From DATFXM01 sp035315885 (GTDB taxonomy: Bacteria; Acidobacteriota; Blastocatellia; UBA7656), in NCBI GenBank assembly GCA_035315885.1, contig DATFXM010000164.1, positions 1 through 34,102 on the forward strand: 34,102 bases of DNA, in the 5' to 3' direction. Within the stretch, counting starts at the first letter, position 1, and each line of letters starts with the position of its first letter. Under the pieces are notes generated by a model. The model saw nothing but the letters and a program-made list of their open reading frames with translations. It made no database searches and was not told where the DNA came from. The translations under genes were made by a program, and so were the position numbers. Shown here piece by piece: positions 24,401 through 32,676 of this stretch.

Positions 24401-24969
24401 CTCGCGATTACGAAACGATTGCTCACCAAGCATCACCGGCAGTAGCGGTGGCCCGAGCCATTCCGACGCGAAACGCCACCGGTCAGACGATCGCCGGTTG
24501 GATCACGCTGCTCATCATTCCTCAAAGCAAGGATCCGCGGCCGTTCCCGTCTTTTGGCTTGCGCGAGGCCATACGCAAATACATCGAGGCGCGCGCGCCG
24601 GGCGACCTTGCCGCGGCCGAGCAGATCTTCGTCACCGGGCCGGACTATCTGGAGATCGGAGTCAACGCGACGATCGCGCCCATCGACCTGAGCGAAGCCG
24701 GCACCGTGGAGAAAAGTGCGAGACAGGCTCTCGAAGAGTTTCTTCATCCTCTTCGCGGAGGTCCTGACAAGAAAGGCTGGGAGCTTGGACGCGATGTTTT
24801 TCTGTCGGATGTTGCCTCAGTACTCGAGCGGGTTGCAGGCGTCGACTATGTAAAGGATCTCGAGTTGTTGATTGACGGAATGCCGCAGGGCGAAAGCGTT
24901 CGGGTTGCCGCGACCCGCGTAGTTGCCGCGGGACAGATTCGATTGAAGCTCGAAGAATCAGAGGCCTGA
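21478..24969 (+). CDS. Baseplate J-like protein 1 (Afp11-like wedge)
   Basis: A 1163-residue wedge protein starting at GTG 21478. The N-terminus (LDSRDAAQIVTELLARRFGYLPDW, then AFLDLLGLSLVPATPARAPV) and C-terminal third (AITPRDYETIAHQASPAVAVARAIP, then GWELGRDVFLSDVASVLERVAGVDYV) match the gpJ/gp6-related 'putative baseplate assembly protein' family. It is much longer than typical gpJ owing to inserted beta domains, including a carboxypeptidase-regulatory-like segment near residues 320-410 (SRIHGLVTNEAGEPLEAITV). It should form the main ring of the baseplate together with the next gene. Confidence 0.94.
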   Translation: MIGRPRITLDSRDAAQIVTELLARRFGYLPDWNPQEQGADVALAQIAGRYVQAIIQRLNQAPGKNKLAFLDLLGLSLVPATPARAPVVFGLAANAADAQAPAGSQLAAPPPPGSTDQLVFETETATGVAAAKLQQVVTLWPGRDQYLDHSDQLLSGTPVQLFRKPLLQDTEHAIYIAHDTLLAIAGSATIEVEFDLTQPGSEQLSVLWQYWDGAVWRAFKSIKPACSEKESENADSTQGLTRSGHYLLETDCAQSSKQSVNGIEAFWIRGLLTEPLIPDPGHVLPLVDRIRLGSVISNPLKGTLSAVIRNDEPFAASGKSRIHGLVTNEAGEPLEAITVKITSPDDDNFEQISVLTDKANPNNPAIIPGTYDSTRDSGGNTVSLPSEENYELQVAFLALQATFNLRGLEDERNVELDLTFNVDGLDPDKAFADGSAVDLTKPFFPFGQQPQPGSIFYFNSQEVFTKPGAKVQIYVARTASPQDKVDISNVPDNSTPVITDANPTQDKNTLDHLIDWEYWNGTKWITLFQSSTTGQPAADLDTTELIEFTVPTDIVPTTVNDQEGLWMRARLVRGGFGFTQLVTWKDANNNTNKFTYVVDKPPSLAAFRLGYTWTYGLFSPEHVITQNDFQYEDHTFEATWPGVTFQPFSMVRDITPALYLGFDKKLPVDRIGLYLDIVEDKTDTSGPALSWEYFDGGAWRELAVEDETRNLRLPGILSFIGEEDSQPLARFGTPLQWVRGRLKEDGPPGEPTVNGIFLNAVYASQQRTITDAPLGASNGLPNQVLFFTQIPVLAGERIEVQELSGPRANVEWRLVALSLTNGDQNVVRELEQLLGAEGDQIDIIKGDLRLRRDRTKNVIEVWVRWLEKPNFFRSGPEDRCYVIDRARGLLFFGDGFNGKIPPLNSPILSRRHQAGGGLAGNVAARTINQILGPIPGVQSVTNPRAAEGGADGETIEALSVRGPETIRHRGRAITPRDYETIAHQASPAVAVARAIPTRNATGQTIAGWITLLIIPQSKDPRPFPSFGLREAIRKYIEARAPGDLAAAEQIFVTGPDYLEIGVNATIAPIDLSEAGTVEKSARQALEEFLHPLRGGPDKKGWELGRDVFLSDVASVLERVAGVDYVKDLELLIDGMPQGESVRVAATRVVAAGQIRLKLEESEA

Positions 24970-24977
24970 AACAAACA

Positions 24978-27230
24978 ATGAAGGTGCCACTGCCAAATCT
25001 GGATGATCGCCGCTGGTCGGACCTTATCGAGGAAGGCCGCGCGTTGATTCCGGTCTACGCGCCGGACTGGACCGATCACAACGTGCACGATCCGGGCATA
25101 ACCCTCATGGAGTTGTTCGCCTGGATTGCCGAGATGGACATCTACGAGCTGGATCGAATCACCGATCTGCAAAAGCGGAAGTTTCTGGCGCTCGTAGGAG
25201 TCAGGCAACAGCCGACGCGCGCGGCTCACACCGTGTTGAGTCTCTCACTCAAGGACGGATCTGCGCCGGTGCGGTTGGAACCGGGTGTCATCGTGTCGGC
25301 GGTCGATCCGTTTGGAGTTGATACGCGATTCTCGTTGTTGGAGCCGGTGAACGTTGCCGATGGAACTCTCGCAGTGGTGCAGTGGAAAGACGTAAAGGGC
25401 TTCCACGACGTGACTGCCAAACGTCAGCGAAAGGAAGTGTTCAGTCTGTTTGGCCCGACAGCCGATCGCGGAAATGAGCTCTATCTTGGATTCACAAAGC
25501 CGCTTCAGCCAAACCTTCCGGTGCGGCTCTATTTCAAGTTCGACGGAGGGCACTCCGGTTTCGACGAGCGGCAGAGATTGATCGAGCAGGAGCGAGATCG
25601 TCTCGCGCCATGTCCGAACGCATCCGATTGCCTGGGTGACGATTCGTCTAACGATTCGCAGCTCTCCGATGTGGTCACGCAGGTCCCGCCGCTCAATCGC
25701 GTTCGACTGACATGGGAGGCCCTGGTTGAAACAAAGGGCACACAGAGTTGGATAACGCTGGACCCCGCGAAGGATGAGTTGCGAGACGACACTCGCAGCT
25801 TGACGCTGGACGGCGGAATTTTATTCCGCGTTCCTACACCGATGGCTCTACAACAACTTGGGCATTCGCGCACTCCACTGTACTACATCAGGGGCAGGCT
25901 CGAAGCGGGGGGATTTGATTCCCCTCCGTCTGCAAGTGCCATCGTTATGAACTCGGCAAGAGCCGAACAGGCCGTTCCGGTTGCTTCGACGTGGATCATT
26001 AATGCGGGGGTGGTGCCGCAGGGCAACGAGCCTAACCGGGGAGATGTTGTGGCGATCACCGCGAAGTTTGATGATCAAGGTCACGTCACCGCAATTCGAT
26101 TCGACGCTCAAAGCGATGCAGTACCCGCGTTCAGAGTACTCGAGTTTGTCAGACCGGCCGCTGCACGTGCGGGGTTGCTCTCGGTGGAAACGCTGCGCCT
26201 CGGAGCAGGAAATGGCTGGCCGCATCAAAGCCTCGAGCTGCCGGTGGCTGCACCAGTTCAATCAACGCTCAAGCTTTTCAGCGAAGAAAACGGAGCGTGG
26301 CGATTCTGGCAGCGTGTCGACGATTTTCTCGAATCGACGCGCCGCGACGTGCACTTTGTGCTCGATGAGACAAACGGGAAAGTTGTATTTGGAGACGGTG
26401 AGCACGGGCGCGTTCCTCCAGGTGGCGCGAACCTTTTCGCGTCTTACGACGCCACGCGTGGTGAGAGCGGGAACCTAGCTGCTGGAACTACGTTTACGCT
26501 GGTCGATTTTCTGTTGAACAGAATTATCCTTGGCGATTTCGACTCGATCGTTCAGAGGCTTTCGAGCATCACGAATCCGATCGAAGCGTCAGGCGGAGCT
26601 CCACCCGAGACGCTCGATCTGGCGATCGCCCGGGCGGTAGATCTGGTCGGCACCAGCGGTCGAGCGGTAACTCTGAAAGACTATGAAGCGCTGGCTAGGA
26701 AAACGCCGGGCGCGCGCATCGCCAGAGCCGCAGCGCGAGCGAATCTTCACTCGAGCTTTCCCTGCTTCAGCGCGCCGGGGGTCATTACCGTAACAGTGCT
26801 GCCGGACATGCCGGGGCGGCGACCGCTGCCCAGCGAAGGCCTGTTGCGAGACGTCTCAACCTATTTGAGCGGACGTCGCGTGATTGGAACTCGAGTGCAG
26901 GTGGTTGCTCCACGCTACCTCGAAGTCTCCGTACGAGCGACGGTAAAGCTGCTCCAGGGCGCGAGCAAGGCTGGTGTTCAACAAAGAATCGTTGATGCAA
27001 TAAACGAATTCTTCAATCCGCTTCACGGAGGGCCCGACAAGACAGGCTGGCCCTTCGGCCGCGACGTTTTTCGGTCGGAGGTCATGCAGGTCATAGACGA
27101 GATCGAAGGTGTCGATCACGTTCTGAAGCTCGAGCTGATTCCGGATTCCTGCGAACCCCAATGCGGCAATGTTTGTCTCGCGCCTACGTGGTTGGTGGCC
27201 GCGGGAAGTCACCAGATTTCCGTGGTGTGA
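24978..27230 (+). CDS. Baseplate J-like protein 2 (Afp12-like wedge)
   Basis: A 750-residue second member of the same family. The N-terminus (DLIEEGRALIPVYAPDWTDHN, then PGITLMELFAWIAEMDIYELDRI) and C-terminal domain (VTLKDYEALARKTPGARIARA, then HGGPDKTGWPFGRDVFRSEVMQVI and EIEGVDHVLKLEL) align clearly with protein 1, including the shared GGPDK.GW..GRDVF motif. The pair probably arose by duplication and together builds the wedge heterodimer, as gp6/gp7 do in T4. It starts 8 nt after the first. Confidence 0.93.
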   Translation: MKVPLPNLDDRRWSDLIEEGRALIPVYAPDWTDHNVHDPGITLMELFAWIAEMDIYELDRITDLQKRKFLALVGVRQQPTRAAHTVLSLSLKDGSAPVRLEPGVIVSAVDPFGVDTRFSLLEPVNVADGTLAVVQWKDVKGFHDVTAKRQRKEVFSLFGPTADRGNELYLGFTKPLQPNLPVRLYFKFDGGHSGFDERQRLIEQERDRLAPCPNASDCLGDDSSNDSQLSDVVTQVPPLNRVRLTWEALVETKGTQSWITLDPAKDELRDDTRSLTLDGGILFRVPTPMALQQLGHSRTPLYYIRGRLEAGGFDSPPSASAIVMNSARAEQAVPVASTWIINAGVVPQGNEPNRGDVVAITAKFDDQGHVTAIRFDAQSDAVPAFRVLEFVRPAAARAGLLSVETLRLGAGNGWPHQSLELPVAAPVQSTLKLFSEENGAWRFWQRVDDFLESTRRDVHFVLDETNGKVVFGDGEHGRVPPGGANLFASYDATRGESGNLAAGTTFTLVDFLLNRIILGDFDSIVQRLSSITNPIEASGGAPPETLDLAIARAVDLVGTSGRAVTLKDYEALARKTPGARIARAAARANLHSSFPCFSAPGVITVTVLPDMPGRRPLPSEGLLRDVSTYLSGRRVIGTRVQVVAPRYLEVSVRATVKLLQGASKAGVQQRIVDAINEFFNPLHGGPDKTGWPFGRDVFRSEVMQVIDEIEGVDHVLKLELIPDSCEPQCGNVCLAPTWLVAAGSHQISVV

Positions 27231-27242
27231 AGAAGGTGATGA

Positions 27243-28418
27243 ATGTTCAATTCGGGTGGGTTTGAAGTTCAGCGCTTTCGCTACTGGCAAGGGCAAAAGC
27301 TCCGTTCGACCGATCTTCGGGATCAACTGGCGATCGAGGCCGAGCTTCGCTGGTGGCACAACCGCGCGCTGCACACGAGCTTCGGCGTAAGAAGCGGATT
27401 CAGTGTTAACGACCCGACCAATGCCGGCGCCGGTTCAATCGGGAGCGTTAAAGTCGGTTGCGGCGTCGCGTACGACTGCTTCGGCCGCGAGTTGTTGCTT
27501 CAAACTGAGCGAGAAGTCCCCTTCCCGGTGATCGGCAATGAAGTAGTGACCCAGGCGTTACTCGTCGTCCGATACAGACGCGCGGAGCCGCCGGGGCAGG
27601 GAAGCTGCGGCTGTAACGCTTCCCCTGATGACGCGGATATTTTGTGGATCACCACGAGAAGACTCGACCCAACTGACGGCGTGCCGATCGCGCGGCTGAG
27701 CTACGAGTCAGAAGCGGACCTCGCGTCTCTTCCGGCGGACGTAAAGTTCGAAGGCGCGATCGCAAAACGGATTCGCTATGACGCGACAAGGCAACGCTTG
27801 GTTTTTGTGGGCGTCCTCAGTGAAGAGGAACGAATTGCGTTGAAGGCACTTTCGACCGACGATGCCTACCGCGCGGCGGTAGACGATCTCTTTGCATCGT
27901 CGCAACAGATACCAAAGCTCGACTCCGGTTTTGTCCGCCCCTCCTCCAGAGCGCTATCGCGGCCGAGAATCGGAAGCGGCGAAACCGTAGCCGGTGAGAC
28001 GCCGTGGGAGCCTTGGATTGAGAACGTCCAGCTATTCCGCCAGCGGGTCGTACCCATTCCTGTCGGAATGCAGGTCACCATTGATACATCGGCGGCCGGC
28101 TTTACCGAGACGCCGTGTTACTTCGCGTGGTTGGCGGGTACGCTCTGGGACCGAAGCAACGTCGAGTTTTTCCCCGCGCCGTTCACTCACATAGATCGCG
28201 AGCGAAGCGATGAGTTCAGATTTCGCTTGTGGCTTCCGCCGCTTGTAACCGTGCTTGGTTCGAGAGTGCGAGTAGCGAATCGGCAGTTTGACAGCGAATT
28301 TATCAATTACGCGCGCGATCACGGGCTGCATGTCTGCTGGTTGGGTATTCAAGCCGTTCCGAGCGTCGAACAGGATTGCGCGGAACCGCAAGAGATCGAA
28401 TGCAAAACGGCGCCGTGA
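27243..28418 (+). CDS. eCIS baseplate-region paralog 1 (unknown family)
   Basis: A 391-residue protein starting at ATG 27243 behind GAAGGTGA. Residues about 8-90 carry a motif shared by four proteins here: FRYWQGQKLRSTDLRDQLAI, RWWHNRALHTSFGVRSGFSV, then VGCGVAYDCFGRELLL. A C-terminal beta domain (VPIPVGMQVTIDTSAAGF, then TPCYFAWLAG) is shared with paralog 2 only. I know no named function. Its place between the J-like wedges and the gpI-like protein suggests a peripheral baseplate or fibre-attachment part. Confidence 0.85.
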   Translation: MFNSGGFEVQRFRYWQGQKLRSTDLRDQLAIEAELRWWHNRALHTSFGVRSGFSVNDPTNAGAGSIGSVKVGCGVAYDCFGRELLLQTEREVPFPVIGNEVVTQALLVVRYRRAEPPGQGSCGCNASPDDADILWITTRRLDPTDGVPIARLSYESEADLASLPADVKFEGAIAKRIRYDATRQRLVFVGVLSEEERIALKALSTDDAYRAAVDDLFASSQQIPKLDSGFVRPSSRALSRPRIGSGETVAGETPWEPWIENVQLFRQRVVPIPVGMQVTIDTSAAGFTETPCYFAWLAGTLWDRSNVEFFPAPFTHIDRERSDEFRFRLWLPPLVTVLGSRVRVANRQFDSEFINYARDHGLHVCWLGIQAVPSVEQDCAEPQEIECKTAP

Positions 28419-28505
28419 AAAAGAGCCACGTTGTCAGCATGCGAGCGCTGTCACCGGGCGCTGCGAATGTCTGGATCGGATCGTGCCGAGACTGAGGAAA
28501 CACTG

Positions 28506-29558
28506 ATGGACTTTTTGAATCAAACACGCTTTATCGAGCGGTTGCAGTTTTTCAACGGCCAGCGACTGTTTGCATCGGACCTTCAGGGGATCGAAGCATT
28601 CAACCGCGAGATGCGATGGCTGCACAACCAGAGCCTGCATCAGCCCGGGATTGGAAACGGATTCGCCGTAGCGGGCAAGAAGGGCGACCGCGAAGTGACA
28701 ATCGGTCCGGGGTACGCGATCGACGCTCTCGGTCGTGAGATCGTGTTGACACAGAGTCAAGTCGAACCTGTCCCACCGGTGGCCGGCGAAGTGGATGGCA
28801 CCGCAGCTCTGTTTGACTTGACCGTCGCCTATCCGGACGACCAGTTCCTCGAAGAGAGTGAGACGAGGGTCGGGATTTGCAATGGCGAGGGAGTGGTCCG
28901 CCTGAAAGAAGAGCCGATCTTCTGCTGGGTCCGCCTCAATCCGAATCGCCAACCTTTGGATGTCACGATCAAACAAGAGATCCTGTCAGGCTTGAGGATC
29001 ATTCTTGCACAGGCTGAAGTACTCAATTGCAAACTCGATAAGGATGTATCGATCGCCCAACGTCTGAACGCAAGACCTTCTAACCAACCCTACGTGTGCT
29101 GCGGAAGCGTTACGCCGGCATGGCAGACTTTTGAGCTTACGGCATTTGATCCGACCAGCGTTTTGTCGACTAATACCGGCTCTACGCAGGTGCTTCTGGG
29201 ACTGCCCATCATTCTACCGATTGGGCTTCAGGCGAAGATAGATACAAGTGAGTGTGGGTTCTTGACGACGCCCTGCTACACGGTGCGAATCGCCGGCGAC
29301 AGAGTGTTCCAAATCGATTTAGGTTTGGAAACTTTGCCGAAGCTGACGGTGGTTGTCGACGGCCTGACCCAGATTATCAACCCAACGGCGAAGGACTTCG
29401 ACATCAACGTGCTTCTGCTTTTCCAGGCGCTCATACCGAACAGCTTCACGACGTCGGGCGGCGCGGCAGTAGGTGGCGATCCTGGCGATATCCTCAAGAA
29501 GCTTATTGCCGAGAAGCTGAAAGATTGGTCAGTGGAGTGGATGGGAGTCGAGGGCTGA
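28506..29558 (+). CDS. eCIS baseplate-region paralog 2 (unknown family)
   Basis: A 350-residue protein. ATG 28506 is preferred over an upstream ATG at 28431 because it follows GAGGAAAC and begins just before the conserved block: LQFFNGQRLFASDLQGIEAF, RWLHNQSLHQPGIGNGFAV, then IGPGYAIDALGREIVL. The C-terminal domain (LPIILPIGLQAKIDTSECGF, then TPCYTVRIAG) repeats that of paralog 1. It has no catalytic motif, signal peptide or membrane segment. Same open question of role as its siblings. Confidence 0.85.
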   Translation: MDFLNQTRFIERLQFFNGQRLFASDLQGIEAFNREMRWLHNQSLHQPGIGNGFAVAGKKGDREVTIGPGYAIDALGREIVLTQSQVEPVPPVAGEVDGTAALFDLTVAYPDDQFLEESETRVGICNGEGVVRLKEEPIFCWVRLNPNRQPLDVTIKQEILSGLRIILAQAEVLNCKLDKDVSIAQRLNARPSNQPYVCCGSVTPAWQTFELTAFDPTSVLSTNTGSTQVLLGLPIILPIGLQAKIDTSECGFLTTPCYTVRIAGDRVFQIDLGLETLPKLTVVVDGLTQIINPTAKDFDINVLLLFQALIPNSFTTSGGAAVGGDPGDILKKLIAEKLKDWSVEWMGVEG

Positions 29559-29561
29559 CTA

Positions 29562-31778
29562 GTGCAAGGAAATAACAAAACAAATTTTACTTACTTGAAT
29601 CGAGATGGAGCGTGGCCCGGGTTCCGACGTCAGGGACTCCAATTGCTCGAAGATGGATCCCTGGAGTTGTACGCGCTTCCGCTCTTTGATGGAGAACTTC
29701 CGGAGGAGCTCGAGGCGGCTCCGAAGCCCAACGGCCCAGCCGGTGTGGCGGTAGCTCCCGACGGGACTGTTTTCTACACCGATACAAGTGGGGATCGCAT
29801 TCTGAGGATCGATTGGTGCGACAAATCAAACCAACCGGTGAAGTGCATCGGAGGTAAGGGCGAGGACCTTACTCAGTTCAATCGGCCGAGGGGCTTGTTC
29901 GTCGCGAAACACCGCAACTCGCTGGTCGTCGCTGATGCTGGAAACAATCGAATACAAATATTCGACATCGAGTCGATGGCGCTGGTCGACGTTTGGGGTC
30001 AGAAGAGCGTCGATGAGACTCTACCGGGATCTCTGCCCGGACTCCTCAACGCCCCATGGGATCTGGATGGCGATGATGCAGGCAATGTCTACGTAGTCGA
30101 TTTCGGAAATGCTCGAGTGCAGAAGTTCAACAGGGCCGGAGACGTTGTTGCTTCATTCTGGGATAACGTCAAATCTGCGCAGGCACTGCAGCAGCCCGCG
30201 GGTGTTGCGGCCCTCACAACTGCCGACAAACAGTGGGTGTTTGTGCTCGATGTGGGCAAAGGTGCGGTGTTCGTCTTTGACAGCTGCGGGAATGCCATCA
30301 AAGATGCGAACGGCAATCCCCTCTCATTCGGGTCCGGCATTCTTCGAGAACCAATGGGCATCGAAGTCTCGAGCGATTGGGTTTTCATTGGAGACAACGC
30401 GCCGAGACGAGTCCTTGTCTTCAACCAGCAGGACGGGTTCGCGTTTGCTGGAGAGGCAGTAGGATATGAGGGACCGGTTGCTGCGCTTGCAATAGACGGG
30501 CGAGGACACCTGCTGGTTCACAGCGGCGATGGCCGCGCGCCGTTCACGTTGACGCTTGGCCAGGGCTTTGCGACGCGAGGAGTTTTGTGGAGCGCCGCCA
30601 TTCAGGTCCGCGAGTTCGCGGTGAGCTGGCACCGGCTCAAGGCGGTGATGACGCGCAAAGGCTCGGGCGCGCACATAAGGCTCTTCTTTCATGCTTCCAA
30701 CAATCGCGCAGATCGTCCCGCGGTTGATCCCAGCGGAGACGATCCGTTCAAGGATCCGCGATGGCTTCCCTCGTCGTCCGAGATCTTTCCCGAGATTGAA
30801 GACCTTTTCCTCGGCGGGCTGCCGGCGCAATTCATCTGGGTCGGTGCTCTTGTTTCGGGAGATGGGCGCTCGACTCCGGTGTTGTCGCAGCTCAAGCTCG
30901 AATTCGATCATCAGACATACCTTTCGAATCTTCCTGCGATTTATCGTGAAGAATCTCCCTGCGGCGATTTCCTCACGCGATTCGTGTCGTTGTTCGAGAC
31001 GTTATTCAGCGGTATCGAAGGAACGATAGAGAGTCTCGCGATGTTCTTTGATCCCGCGGTGGTGCCGCCGGACTTCTTGCCGTGGCTTGCCGGGTGGCTG
31101 GCGGTCGAGTTGGAGGACGATTGGGACGAGAGCAAGAAGCGGCAGGCGATTGCACGCGCCTTTGAGGCATACGGCCGCCGTGGAACTGCGCGTGGTCTTC
31201 GCGAGGCGTTGTTGTTCCTTGCCGGTGTCGACGCGATCGTGGAAGAGCCGATCATAAACGCCGAATGGTGGGGGCTGCCGGCCGAATCAAAGTCCTGCGG
31301 GTGCAATGAAAAAAGTACGACAAAGGAGAAAGCGTGGGTCGACACGGAGAACTCGGTCCTTGGAGTGACGACCATGCTTGCTGCTGCACACCCTCAAGGT
31401 GCGGTGGTCGGAGCTACAGCGACTCTCGATCAATCGCATTTGATCAGCAATGAAGAGCTCGGTGCTCCGTTGTTCATGGATCTGGCTCACCGCTTTTCGG
31501 TGCAGGTCTATCGTACGCAGTTGAATTGTATAGATAGCCTGGCGCGGGTTCGCGAGGTTATTCAACGTGAGAAGCCGGCGCACACCGAATATCATCTCTG
31601 CATTCTCGAGCCTCGGATGCGGGTCGGCTATCAGGCGCGCTTAGGGATCGACACCATAGTCGCCGGACCATCGGTGCCGACCGGATTGGGCGATGAGCGA
31701 GGCACGGTTCTCAGCGGACAGCCCGCCGCACAGATCGGAGAAACGAGTGTTCTAGGCGTAAGCACGCGAGTCGGTTGA
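29562..31778 (+). CDS. NHL beta-propeller fused to P2 gpI-like tail protein
   Basis: A 738-residue protein starting at GTG 29562. Residues about 50-330 hold five to six NHL-type blades (GPAGVAVAPDGTVFYTDTSGDRIL, RPRGLFV...VVADAGNNRIQIFD, APWDLDGDDAGNVYVVDFGNARVQKF). Residues about 450-590 match the phage P2 gpI-like tail domain (NLPAIYREESPCGDFLTRFV, then FLPWLAGWLAVELEDDW and AYGRRGTARGLREALL). P2 gpI-type proteins link baseplate wedges to fibres, so the propeller is a plausible surface-exposed binding module. A cysteine pair (SCGC) lies at about residue 577. Confidence 0.9.
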   Translation: MQGNNKTNFTYLNRDGAWPGFRRQGLQLLEDGSLELYALPLFDGELPEELEAAPKPNGPAGVAVAPDGTVFYTDTSGDRILRIDWCDKSNQPVKCIGGKGEDLTQFNRPRGLFVAKHRNSLVVADAGNNRIQIFDIESMALVDVWGQKSVDETLPGSLPGLLNAPWDLDGDDAGNVYVVDFGNARVQKFNRAGDVVASFWDNVKSAQALQQPAGVAALTTADKQWVFVLDVGKGAVFVFDSCGNAIKDANGNPLSFGSGILREPMGIEVSSDWVFIGDNAPRRVLVFNQQDGFAFAGEAVGYEGPVAALAIDGRGHLLVHSGDGRAPFTLTLGQGFATRGVLWSAAIQVREFAVSWHRLKAVMTRKGSGAHIRLFFHASNNRADRPAVDPSGDDPFKDPRWLPSSSEIFPEIEDLFLGGLPAQFIWVGALVSGDGRSTPVLSQLKLEFDHQTYLSNLPAIYREESPCGDFLTRFVSLFETLFSGIEGTIESLAMFFDPAVVPPDFLPWLAGWLAVELEDDWDESKKRQAIARAFEAYGRRGTARGLREALLFLAGVDAIVEEPIINAEWWGLPAESKSCGCNEKSTTKEKAWVDTENSVLGVTTMLAAAHPQGAVVGATATLDQSHLISNEELGAPLFMDLAHRFSVQVYRTQLNCIDSLARVREVIQREKPAHTEYHLCILEPRMRVGYQARLGIDTIVAGPSVPTGLGDERGTVLSGQPAAQIGETSVLGVSTRVG

Positions 31779-31820
31779 GCCGCGCGCACCGCTGCCCTTA
31801 CTCGATCAGGAGGATAATTC

Positions 31821-32603
31821 ATGCAATACCATCAGAAGCGTGATCATAGAGTTCCGGCGGATCTTAAGACGCCGATCCGCAATCGCTACTTTTTTGGAAA
31901 ACTGCTCGATGTAATGCACCTTGAAATGGAGCAGGAGTATTTCAATTCGAAGCGCGCACTGTTGAATCGACTGGTAACCGGTCCCGGTGTAGTGTGCGGA
32001 CTTGATGTGGAGCTGTCCTCGGACAACAACAGCGTGATCGTGCTTCCGGGAGTAGCAATCGATCGCTGTGGACGCGAGATTATCGTCACGCGACCGTCGC
32101 AACCGGTTGAGCTACCGCCGCAGCCGCCTCATCCATCGCAGGGCGCGGACTATCAACCGAGGTATCAGGGCAAGTACGAACATCCGGAATACTACGAAGA
32201 GGACTATGCCCACGTAGTGCTCTGTTATCACGAATGCGAGAGCGATCCGGTGCGCGCGGTTGCGGGGGACTGTGAAAGCGTTGCCTTTTGCGTCGCCGGT
32301 TCAGTGCGCGAACAATACGAAGTCATCGTGAGGGATGGCTTCGCGCCGGAGCGCAAGACTAATTTCCCGGATGTTATTGACGGACGGCGCATCAGCTACG
32401 CCGCGATAGTGGACTACGTCACCCGAGGGTGCCGCGCGCTCCCCGACGATTGTTGTGTTCCGCTGGCTAACATCCGGCTGAGATATGCCGACAAGGGTTG
32501 GGAGCCGGAGGTGGACATAACAGTGCGGCCGATTGTCTACAACAATCGACTTCTATTCGACCTGATCCAGTCGCTGGTCAACAGGGAAGAGAGTGAATAC
32601 TGA
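31821..32603 (+). CDS. eCIS baseplate-region paralog 3 (unknown family)
   Basis: A 260-residue protein behind a strong CAGGAGG, starting at ATG 31821. It gives the clearest form of the family motif: NRYFFGKLLDVMHLEMEQEY, then LLNRLVTGPGVVCGLDVEL and VLPGVAIDRCGREIIVTRP. It is rich in cysteines in its second half (for example CYHECESD, GDCESVAFCV, CRALPDDCC), which may bind metal. It lacks the IDTS/TPCY domain of paralogs 1 and 2. Confidence 0.85.
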   Translation: MQYHQKRDHRVPADLKTPIRNRYFFGKLLDVMHLEMEQEYFNSKRALLNRLVTGPGVVCGLDVELSSDNNSVIVLPGVAIDRCGREIIVTRPSQPVELPPQPPHPSQGADYQPRYQGKYEHPEYYEEDYAHVVLCYHECESDPVRAVAGDCESVAFCVAGSVREQYEVIVRDGFAPERKTNFPDVIDGRRISYAAIVDYVTRGCRALPDDCCVPLANIRLRYADKGWEPEVDITVRPIVYNNRLLFDLIQSLVNREESEY

Positions 32604-32676
32604 ACATCTTGACATGCGTTGGAGCGCTTGCCGAGAGACGGACTCAAGCCCGCGTGTTATTTCAGGAGACTAATTT

